NCBI GenBank assembly: GCA_035293765.1
Contig: DATGMF010000052.1
Coordinates: 34,145 to 98,144 of the forward strand
Direction of reading: 5' to 3'
Origin: DASRHT01 sp035293765
GTDB lineage: Bacteria > Chloroflexota > Ktedonobacteria > Ktedonobacterales > Ktedonobacteraceae
Length of the DNA: 64,000 nt
The notes under the pieces were generated by a model. That model saw only the letters and a list, made by a program, of their open reading frames with translations. It did no database searches and was not told the DNA's origin. How positions within the stretch are numbered: position 1 is the stretch's first letter; every line of letters begins with the position of its first letter. This document shows, in pieces, positions 1-8,500 of this stretch. The position numbers and the translations under genes are program-made.

Positions 1-1516
1 CATCGACCAGACCCTGCTTCACCAGATATTCGACGCCGTTGAGAATATCCTGGAAGTCCTTGCCTCCCATATCACCAAGCACGGCATCGGCAAAAGCTGC
101 ACCATGACCCCAGCTCCCGCGCATATTGGGCTTAAACACGGCAAAGCCAGCCGCCGCAAAAAAATGCGTGGAACCGTCAAAGTAATCACATTCCGCCCCC
201 GACGGCCCTCCATGTACATCAACGTAAAGCGGAGGAAGCGCGCCGTCTTTATGCGTGAGTGGAGGCGTGAAGAGGCCGTCAATGCGCCAGCCATCCACAC
301 TTTTATAGTGAATGCGCTGCGTCGTTGCCAGGGGCAGCGTTTCTTCCACCAGCGGGTTCAGGCGCGAGAGACGCTTCCATTGAACGCTTTTTGCCTTTTC
401 GCCCTCGTAGACCAGCTCCCCCAACCAGACATCTGGCGGCTGCCGGTAACTTGAGTGCAGGGTCGCAAAACTGCGGCAGTCAGATGTAACCGAGAGATTG
501 GGCTGATCCCACTGCATCACAAAATCTTCTGCCAGCAGTGTCACCATGCCATTGTTGCTATCAACCATGCCAATCTGGTGGGTCACATCCTTACAGGCGG
601 TATAAAGCAGATGCCGCCCATCAGACATCCAGCGACACCAGGAGGGGCTGGAGGTGATGCCGGGCGTTATATTGCGTATTTCACCGCTCTCAAGAGCCAC
701 TGTGAAGATATCGCCGCTACCACGCCCCGGATCGCTCCATCTGCCAGATATATAGGCAATCTGCTTGCCATCGGGCGACCAGGCCAGGGCTCTAGCCGGA
801 CAGGTGAGCTGAGTAACCTGACGTACCGCTCCCCCTTCGGCAGCTACGACGCCGATCTGGCTATGATACCAGTCCGTCTCTTCCGGCCCTTTCGAATAAT
901 AGAGGGCCAGTTGCTTGCTATCGGGCGACCAGCTATACTCCCAGACGGTCATGCCGGTGGGCGTTATCGGCTCTGGCATCGCGTGCTCAGGACGAATCGC
1001 CCACAAACGGCGATGGCGTGCGGGCGCCATCACTTTAGGATCGCTGCCTGGCTCCTCGCCCTCCACAGAGATAAAGGAGATGCGGCAGCCATCCGGCGAC
1101 CATTGCAGATCGCTCACGCCATTGGGCATTTTGCAGAGACGCGTGGCCGTTCCACCTTCCGCGGATATGAGGTACACCTGTGACTTTTCCTTGTCCCCCT
1201 CTTCCTGAGCAATAAAGGCCAGTTGCTTGCCATCAGGCGACCAGCGGGGGCTATGCTCTTCTCGCTTTCCTGTGATGAACGGGCGCGGCTGACCATCGGC
1301 AATATCAACTATCCAGATATGCCCACGATGTTTTTGCTCGCCGGGGGGAATCGCTCGCACCACAAAAGCAACGCGCTTGCCATCTGGCGCAATATTGGCA
1401 TCACCCGGGAAACGCATATCCAGCAGAGCATCTAACATCGTCGCAATACGTGCCTCTTGTAGAGTATCCTTATCTGTATGTGCGGCAGAAGCGGCATCTG
1501 TTCGTGGTTCGTTCAA
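1..1516 (-). CDS. S9 family peptidase (acylaminoacyl-peptidase-like), 3' end cut by window
   Basis: Reverse-strand reading gives an open frame of about 505 codons that runs off the window start. The N-terminal part has several SPDGK-type beta-propeller motifs (for example SPDGKQLAFIAQ), as in TolB/PD40 propellers that gate S9 serine peptidases. Near the end comes YVDVHGGPSG, the entry to the alpha/beta-hydrolase domain. The catalytic Ser, Asp and His would lie beyond the window and cannot be checked. The start is taken as TTG at 1516 because AGGAGAGGAG lies about 8 nt upstream and no ATG is better placed. The predicted role is a cytoplasmic oligopeptidase or acylaminoacyl peptidase. The family call is firm; the substrate is unknown. 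Confidence 0.85.
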   Translation of the reverse strand, partial: MNEPRTDAASAAHTDKDTLQEARIATMLDALLDMRFPGDANIAPDGKRVAFVVRAIPPGEQKHRGHIWIVDIADGQPRPFITGKREEHSPRWSPDGKQLAFIAQEEGDKEKSQVYLISAEGGTATRLCKMPNGVSDLQWSPDGCRISFISVEGEEPGSDPKVMAPARHRRLWAIRPEHAMPEPITPTGMTVWEYSWSPDSKQLALYYSKGPEETDWYHSQIGVVAAEGGAVRQVTQLTCPARALAWSPDGKQIAYISGRWSDPGRGSGDIFTVALESGEIRNITPGITSSPSWCRWMSDGRHLLYTACKDVTHQIGMVDSNNGMVTLLAEDFVMQWDQPNLSVTSDCRSFATLHSSYRQPPDVWLGELVYEGEKAKSVQWKRLSRLNPLVEETLPLATTQRIHYKSVDGWRIDGLFTPPLTHKDGALPPLYVDVHGGPSGAECDYFDGSTHFFAAAGFAVFKPNMRGSWGHGAAFADAVLGDMGGKDFQDILNGVEYLVKQGLVD

Positions 1517-1733
1517 TATGAAGGCTCCTCTCCTATTGTTATTCCTTACGATCTTCCGTAGCAATATCATACCACCTGTGCCGATGAGTTTTTAGCTTAT
1601 GCGGCTCACAGGCAATATCGTCATACGCATACATATTTCTGCCCGATATACTATCAAGCTCTTCGTAACTTTAATAAAACATGTTATAATTTTCGTGTAG
1701 GTATATCCTTAGTCAGAGTACGAGGTGCGTGAT

Positions 1734-2555
1734 ATGCAGGGTATTCCAGGCGCTATGTATAAGCGTTTACGTGAAACTTTATTGGAGTGCGGCCCCTTCG
1801 ATAATAATCGCCAGCTCAAAGCAATATTTGCCGATGCTGCACTTGCTCCCTGGCATGATCGCATACCTGAAGCCAATAACTCAGCCGACCGGGTGGAAGC
1901 AATCATCCACTTTTTGAGCAAGAAGTATCATAGTGAAACTCAGACCAACGCCCTTGTGCTCTTCCTAGAGGTATTAAAAAATCGCATTGATCAGCACGAT
2001 GCTTGCTATGAACATCTGGCAAAGCTGGCAGCAGAACTGAACAGCTTATTTCCAGGCAAAGCCATCGCCGCCAATCCTCACCCGCATCATGTACCCCCTG
2101 CGCCTCCAGCCGCTCGCACAAAGATTTTTATTAGCTATAGCGATACAGATAAAAAATATTTACAGGAGCTAAAACAACAGTTAGCGTTTTATATCCGTAA
2201 CAATCAAATAGCTGTTTGGGATAACACAAACATTAAACCTGGCTCAAAATGGCAGGAAGAGATCGAGCTGGCTCTCAGGTCCACCAGAGTGGCCTTACTA
2301 CTGATTAGCGCCGATTATCTGGCTTCGGACCTCATCGCCAATTATGAGCTACCCCTGCTATTGGCGAAAGCCAGGAAGGGCGAGCTTATTTTAATATCCA
2401 CGATTCTCAAGCACAGCGCCTTCGCAGACACAGAGCTTGCTCAATTTCAGCCCGTAAACGCTCCTTCCGAGCCACTTGCAATGATGTCTGCGCCTAAACG
2501 CAACGCCATATGGAAAGACATCACTGATAAACTCTTGCAAGCAATAAAAGAGTAA
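1734..2555 (+). CDS. TIR-domain protein with N-terminal effector-associated (EAD-like) domain
   Basis: The protein has 273 residues from ATG 1734 (GAGGTG 6 nt upstream; an in-frame GTG at 1725 is the alternative). Residues about 5-100 are a small helical domain with LPxANN..DRV-type motifs, homologous to the N terminus of the VMAP protein at 2705. A Pro-rich linker follows. Residues about 128-270 are a TIR fold: KIFISYSDTDKKYL opening, VWDNTNIKPGSKW in the middle, and LLLISADYLASDLIANYELP holding the glutamate expected at the catalytic site. TIR domains of this kind cleave NAD+ or signal in prokaryotic immunity and host-guest conflict. It sits 149 nt ahead of the VMAP-MoxR-vWA genes. A TATAAT box lies at 1685-1690. 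TIR is firm; NADase activity is inferred. Confidence 0.85.
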   Translation: MQGIPGAMYKRLRETLLECGPFDNNRQLKAIFADAALAPWHDRIPEANNSADRVEAIIHFLSKKYHSETQTNALVLFLEVLKNRIDQHDACYEHLAKLAAELNSLFPGKAIAANPHPHHVPPAPPAARTKIFISYSDTDKKYLQELKQQLAFYIRNNQIAVWDNTNIKPGSKWQEEIELALRSTRVALLLISADYLASDLIANYELPLLLAKARKGELILISTILKHSAFADTELAQFQPVNAPSEPLAMMSAPKRNAIWKDITDKLLQAIKE

Positions 2556-2639
2556 TTTGCGACTATGATTGCTTGCTGCATATTTCTTCCCAGCAAAAAA
2601 GGTAAGACCATCTAGAAGTGTATATATTACTTGATTTTG

Positions 2640-2668
2640 TTGACATGCCTATGTACTCACTATATTAT
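2640..2668 (+). promoter_or_regulatory. Sigma70-type promoter ahead of the VMAP operon
   Basis: TTGACA at 2640-2645 and TATTAT at 2663-2668 are separated by 17 bp; a perfect TATAAT overlaps at 2666-2671. The site is 37-65 nt upstream of the ATG at 2705. It suggests that VMAP, MoxR and vWA can be transcribed apart from the upstream TIR gene. Confidence 0.7.
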
Positions 2669-2704
2669 AATACATAGCACTATATCGCTGAGGAAGTACT
2701 ATAT

Positions 2705-4582
2705 ATGAGAACATTATCTACGCATCTTTTGAGCCGCTGTCGCACTGCATTGCTCAATTGTGATAAGTTCAATTCTGATGAAGCACTAAAAACCGTTTTT
2801 CTGGTAGAAGAACTGATCTTTTATCAGGACACGCTTCCTCAAGCTAACAACCGAGAAGATCGCGTTGATAAACTGATCAAGTTTCTGATCGATAAGCAGT
2901 TTCACAATGGAGAACTTGTCTTTATTACATTTCTTAGAGTGTTATGCATCTATATCCATCCAGAAGATAAGCTCCATACAGAGATACGCCTGCTATGCAT
3001 TGATATTGAGAGCGAGTGCTTCTTATTTGAAGCCTCGCAAGTTCCTGCTGACACGACTGCAACAACTGTAGCTGAAGACCTCTATAATCAACCTGGTCTG
3101 CTAATAAAGATGGTCAAGAGCCTGCTCCAATGCCACCATATGCAGGACAGAGATCTGAGGGCAAAGGTGCTTGACCTCCTGCCAGTAGCGATCACTCAGG
3201 ATATGCCAAAAAGCGACCAGAACTCTGATTTTCGGCATATCCTTCAGTTGCTCCAGCGCTGTTCCCGTTATCCAGCAGGGATGGACAAACTGGCGTACGC
3301 CCTCTATCAAAAAGAAGGGGAGTCTCCGCAGTGGCAAGCGTTCGATAGCTTGCTCCACAGCATTTTCCCAAAAACGATTGTTACCTATACGCGCCTGCAA
3401 CAGCTCCAATTCATTTTAAAAGCAGCAGCATGGCCCGATAAGGTCTTCAAAAGAGCCTATAAGATGTGCATCCCTGGTGACTGGCTCACCCTGGATAGCA
3501 AAGGTGTAGCCAATCTCCCCATGATGTTAGAAAATCTGGCAAATGCTCCTTTGCAGAACGAGGGAACTTTTCCTCTTTTAGCATTTGCCCAATACCTCGC
3601 TTACTACGCTCAAAAGCAACAGGAGACAACCACACAGCAAGCTCTTAGCGCCTGGATCGATAAAAGAGTCAAGGAATTAGGGTTAAGCACTGCTCAAATT
3701 GATAGATTGCGCAGCATCGTACAAGAGGAATACAGTTCTGATGTATATTACCTGCTTGTCACCCTTGAGCCAGACGAAGAGAGAAGCTTCTACATTCGGG
3801 CATGGCTGCTGGATAATGACTATAACGTTATCCAGAATGCGGGTATAGAGGTAATTGATGAGCCCATAACTCTTGAACATATACCAGATTTTCTTGACGA
3901 AGCACTCGAAAAGTGCGGTGATTACCTGGAAGGAGAGATAGACAAGCTCATCGTTGAGTTTGCTTTGCCAAACGAGCTCCTTTGCGAGCCTATCGATCAT
4001 TGGCAGATCGATACCGGCATGGGACATGTAAAGCTGGGTATCCGGCATAAAGTGGTGATAAGATCACTGGAGCGCGCCCGCAAAAAGAAAATGTTGCCTC
4101 TGTGGAAAAGCAAATGGCAGGCATATCTGGAGTTCATCGATGGCAGACCTGCCCGCGCCCGCACGAAAGGTCCGATCTGGATTTGCGACCGGAAACATTG
4201 CGCCACGCAAGAAAGTATTGCTGCCGCTCTCAGGGATTCTTCTATTGTCTGCCTTGCCTTAACCTTTGTGCCTCCAGATCATGCAAGCGACCCTGATCAT
4301 ATATTTAACGTCATTTTAAGTTCAGGCATCCCAATAGCCCTCTGGCCGCGAGCATATATTGGCGAACTACAATCTATCCGCCGCTTATTCAAATCATTCC
4401 TGGCCCAGAAAACGCTTGCCAGGATTCCAGATCTTGTATGGAAGCAGCGCCTTCAGGCTGGCGCAAGTAAAAATGGGCACCATCATGGGCATCACCTGAC
4501 ACTCCTGTGGGATGATCCGAACAGGCTACCGCCCACCACAACCGCCATGCAACTGCGAATGCCACCACGGAGAGGAGTTTAA
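2705..4582 (+). CDS. VMAP protein (vWA-MoxR associated protein) with EAD and EAD2-like domains
   Basis: The protein has 625 residues; GAGGAAGT precedes the ATG. Residues about 1-105 are an EAD-like helical domain matching that of the TIR protein at 1734. Residues about 130-225 look like an EAD2-type domain (MVKSLLQC, LLQRCSRYPAGMDKLAYAL). The C-terminal half carries the VMAP-C signature: VEFALPNELLCEPIDHW, then IRHKVVIRSLER, and later SSGIPIALWPR. In published VMAP ternary systems this protein is thought to link a vWA protein and a MoxR ATPase to an effector. It is followed 6 nt later by the MoxR gene, so one transcript is likely. The architecture is confident; the biochemical role of VMAP-C is not established. 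Confidence 0.85.
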   Translation: MRTLSTHLLSRCRTALLNCDKFNSDEALKTVFLVEELIFYQDTLPQANNREDRVDKLIKFLIDKQFHNGELVFITFLRVLCIYIHPEDKLHTEIRLLCIDIESECFLFEASQVPADTTATTVAEDLYNQPGLLIKMVKSLLQCHHMQDRDLRAKVLDLLPVAITQDMPKSDQNSDFRHILQLLQRCSRYPAGMDKLAYALYQKEGESPQWQAFDSLLHSIFPKTIVTYTRLQQLQFILKAAAWPDKVFKRAYKMCIPGDWLTLDSKGVANLPMMLENLANAPLQNEGTFPLLAFAQYLAYYAQKQQETTTQQALSAWIDKRVKELGLSTAQIDRLRSIVQEEYSSDVYYLLVTLEPDEERSFYIRAWLLDNDYNVIQNAGIEVIDEPITLEHIPDFLDEALEKCGDYLEGEIDKLIVEFALPNELLCEPIDHWQIDTGMGHVKLGIRHKVVIRSLERARKKKMLPLWKSKWQAYLEFIDGRPARARTKGPIWICDRKHCATQESIAAALRDSSIVCLALTFVPPDHASDPDHIFNVILSSGIPIALWPRAYIGELQSIRRLFKSFLAQKTLARIPDLVWKQRLQAGASKNGHHHGHHLTLLWDDPNRLPPTTTAMQLRMPPRRGV

Positions 4583-4588
4583 TTCACA

Positions 4589-5581
4589 ATGGACGATTGG
4601 AAAATTTATAGAGGTAAGGGAGAACCGCACGATGACATAACGCGCCTTCCTCTACCTCCTCCCTGGCGCACATTCACAGGCAAAATCATCGACATTCCTC
4701 AGATGGACGAAGACGACGCGTTTATGCAACGTATGCTTGCCAGAGGTGAGGTATTTCAAGCAAGCGAAGAAGTCGTTGAGCTGGTGAATGCCGCCCTCTA
4801 TTTACGACGCCCTCTGCTTGTCAGCGGCAAGCCCGGATGCGGCAAATCATCCCTTGCCTACGCCGTTGCGCGTGAATTGCGACTCGGCCCCGTACTACGC
4901 TGGTCAATCACCACCCGCACAACCCTGGCGGATGGACTCTACTCTTACGATGCTATCGGTCGTTTGCAGGATACCGCTCACTGGAAAGACACCGGAGCTG
5001 ATCAACCTTCTCCCGATATCGGGCAGTATATACGTCTTGGCCCGTTGGGCGCCGCATTGCTTCCTTCTGCGCGGCCACGCGTGCTGCTGATTGATGAGAT
5101 CGATAAAAGTGACATCGACCTGCCGAATGACCTGCTGCATATCTTCGAAGAGGGAGAGTTTGATATTCCCGAACTGGTCCGTATCTCTCAGCACCAGCGA
5201 TTTGTTGATGTCTACTATGGACGCAATGGCGCGGCCAAAGTGACTATCGAAGAGGGACATGTGCATTGCCATGCCTTCCCCTTCATCGTGCTGACCAGTA
5301 ATGAGGAACGAGAGTTCCCGCCGGCGTTCTTGAGGCGCTGCCTCCGTCTCGATATGAAACCTCCGACCAAAGAAGAGCTTGCCAGCATTGTTGAGTCTCA
5401 TCTGGGCGCCGACATTTTGCCGCTTGCCAATCAGCTTATCGATGAATTTCTCCAGGAACAGGTCAAAGGCGATCTGGCAACAGACCAGTTATTGAATGCC
5501 ATCTATCTCTCTTCTCGTGGTATTGATGCGCGTGATAAGAAAACGATCTTCCGCGCCGTTTTGAGACAGCTCACAACATAG
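4589..5581 (+). CDS. MoxR-family AAA+ ATPase of the VMAP system
   Basis: The protein has 330 residues; GAGAGGAG lies upstream of the ATG. Walker A is SGKPGCGKSSLA near residue 75, Walker B is VLLIDEIDK near 170, and sensor 1 plus the arginine-finger region is FIVLTSNEEREFPPAFLRRC. This is the MoxR-clade arrangement. MoxR ATPases act as chaperone-like remodellers that activate vWA-domain partners. Its position between VMAP (6 nt upstream) and the vWA protein (7 nt downstream) fits the three-gene core of a VMAP ternary system. The N-terminal 50 residues are Pro-rich and not assigned. Confidence 0.88.
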   Translation: MDDWKIYRGKGEPHDDITRLPLPPPWRTFTGKIIDIPQMDEDDAFMQRMLARGEVFQASEEVVELVNAALYLRRPLLVSGKPGCGKSSLAYAVARELRLGPVLRWSITTRTTLADGLYSYDAIGRLQDTAHWKDTGADQPSPDIGQYIRLGPLGAALLPSARPRVLLIDEIDKSDIDLPNDLLHIFEEGEFDIPELVRISQHQRFVDVYYGRNGAAKVTIEEGHVHCHAFPFIVLTSNEEREFPPAFLRRCLRLDMKPPTKEELASIVESHLGADILPLANQLIDEFLQEQVKGDLATDQLLNAIYLSSRGIDARDKKTIFRAVLRQLTT

Positions 5582-5588
5582 AAAAATC

Positions 5589-8500
5589 ATGATTGATAAG
5601 CTCATAGCCGCGTTGCAACAAGCTAACCTTGAGATGACGGCAAAAGAAGTTGCAGATCTCTTATGGCTGGCATTACAAATGAACAATAGAGGAGGAGAAG
5701 CGAGCGTCGAACCGGACGCGGCTTCTCATCAGCCGCGATATGATGCAATTCCCCCTGCTCAGCAATTGCCGGACGACACAGCGAGTCCGCCATCACAATC
5801 ACCCCCTCTCAGGGAAGAGCCTGTTGCGAATGTCTATTTAAAAACTCAACGCGCTCATAGTAGCAGCACTGTTCAATCCTGGGCGATACCCTTCAAAAGC
5901 CCTGCTGCTCCGGCCCTCCCGCATGCGCTTGCTATAGCCCGAGCATTGCGACCTTTCATGCGCCGCTTTCCTTCTAAAACCACGTTTGTCTTCAATGAGC
6001 CTGCGACAGTACAGAAAATCGCTGAAACACAAAATAGCCTCTGGGCTCCTGTTGTGGACCCTCTTCCTATACGCTGGTTCGACATTGCGCTTGTTGTTGA
6101 TGAAGGTCCCTCTATGCAGCTCTGGCGACAGACTATCGTTGAATTACGCACGCTATTAGAGCATCACGGAGCCTTTCGCGATATACGACTCTGGAGGCTT
6201 GCGACCGATGATCCCGATCATGTACAGGTGTATGCAGGCTCAAGCAACATCAAGGAAGGCCGCGCGCACAGTCCTAAGGAGTTGATCGACCCCAGCGGGC
6301 GCAGGCTGATCCTCGTCGTGACGGATTGCGTATCTGCTGCCTGGCATAACGGTAAGGTCCAACAAATACTGGACCTGTGGGGTAAAAAAAATTTTGTCAC
6401 GCTGATTCAAATGTTCCCTCGTCGCCTGTGGCACCAGACGGCTCTGCATCTCGCCGATATGATACGGGTTGCTTCACCGCCCCGCAATGCGGCGAATATA
6501 CAATTGAAGTTTCACCCGCCACGCCATGCTTTTGATCATTTTACTGCCGCCGATTACTCTTTTGCTCTCCCTATAGTGACTTTAGAGCGCAGATCGCTTC
6601 TCCCCTGGGCCAGGATGATTGCAGGAACAGAAAGCAGAGTGGTCCCCGGCGCACTGTTTGAAAAAGATTTCCCCTCTCATCCTGATGATGTTGCCAGCGT
6701 GCAGCAAGAACACGTTCTTTCCGCCAAAAAACGCGTACAGCTCTTTCGCGCTAATGCATCTCCTACCGCGCGTAAACTCGCCGGGCTGCTGGCCGCCGCT
6801 CCCATACCGCTCAATCTCCATGTGATACGGCTGATTCAACATACCATGCTGCCGACAGCCAGCCCGGTATATATCGCGGAGGTGCTGCTCGGCGGCCTGC
6901 TGGAACAAATTTACTCCGATGAAACCATCGACAGTTTCGACCACGCTGAGTATGATTTTATTGCCGGCGTTCGTGACGAGCTGCTGAATATCGTACCAAT
7001 AGCCGATGCCTATACTGTGCTGAAGGCAGTTTCACTTTTTGTGGAACAGCAGTACGGCCAGGCTCGCGATTTTCTGAGCCTTATCGGAGCTGCCGGGTCA
7101 TCCGAGCAAGGGGTTGCCATCGCAGAGGAAAGTCTCCCCTTCGCGCAGATTGCAGCTACCGTGTTACAAAGGTTTGGCAAGGAGTTCGCAGCCTTCGCAG
7201 TCACGCTTGAACAACAGATGCAAACTCTAGATGCCCAGCCAGCAGCATATCTCCCCGCGCCCGATACCAATAGCCCAGGTTTATCCACCCGGCAAAGCAG
7301 CCTTCCCCCGACAGCCTCTGCAAGTCCCACTATTCCAGTGAGGTCTTTTGTCACCAAAACATGGTGCGGTCTGCAATGGACTGACTGGATTCCTTTTGAT
7401 GCTCCTGATCTCAAGGCGCTACCAACTGGTCCAGGAGTCTATCGCGTCAGAGGCATTGGAGGGTCCGAGATGTTCTATATAGGGCAGACGGGACAGAACT
7501 TACGCACAAGGATCGCGGACTTAATCTTTCATACTATGAGCGATCCTTCCCAAATGCCCTTCAGCGACGCTCATCCTGCCGCACCATTATTATGGAGCTG
7601 GAGGGATGCGACGGGGGTGAGTTTTGAATATTCTGCCGCGCCATTGACATTTTCCGCCGAGGATTGCGCAGCCTTCGTTTGTTACCTTTTATGGCAGTAC
7701 CGCTTAGAGCAGGGAAGTTCACCCTTGTGCAATTATGATCGTCCCCATCCTCAATATGTCAAATCAGAAAACAGCAGTACAGGACTCAGAGGATTTCGAT
7801 TGGCTGGCACATTTAACAACGTCAGAAATACAAGTTTTGCCCCTTTACGTCTCATGGCGCAGCCTCATCAAAACACATGGATGGCCCTGGAATGGAGCGA
7901 TCTCTATGCATTGCATATGGTGCAAATAACGCATATCGCACCATCACCAGGCGTCTACAAAATTCTTGATGACGACACCGGGCAACTCCTTTGCGTTGGC
8001 TCTTCCACCCAACTGAGGACTACTTTCCAGAACCAGAGCCGAAGAAACTGGCGCTGTCCACATCCTGTTTTCGCATTCTCGGTCTTGCGTGATACGACTC
8101 CCCGCCAGATGGCAGAGATAGAAAGTGATCTGATCGGTGGCTATTACGCTCAGACAAAAGCTGCACCAGCGTTTCAGTTTGGGCAACACCTGGATAACGC
8201 GGGCGAGCAGAAGGAGCCCGAATCTAATGAGGCAGACATTACAGCGAAAATACTGGAGGTGAGAAAGAAAATCAATCATTCAACCGTGCTCGTGCTGGGT
8301 TCCAGAGCAGGTGCGCTATTCCGCAGCAAAAATCTCTATGAAATGCTTCGACAGTTCAGCAACCGCGATTTCAGCCGACTTTCTCAGACAGAACAATTCG
8401 CGGAATGCTACTCCTTGCTCACGAAAAACTTATTTTCTGAAACGGATATTCACGCTATTTTAAGAAGTTCTCTACAAGATCAGTCTGTAACGAAAGTAGA

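Noticed and set aside
1..1435. Plus-strand frames of 97-242 codons at the window start
   Set aside because: They lie opposite the S9 peptidase gene, whose propeller and hydrolase motifs are clear on the minus strand.
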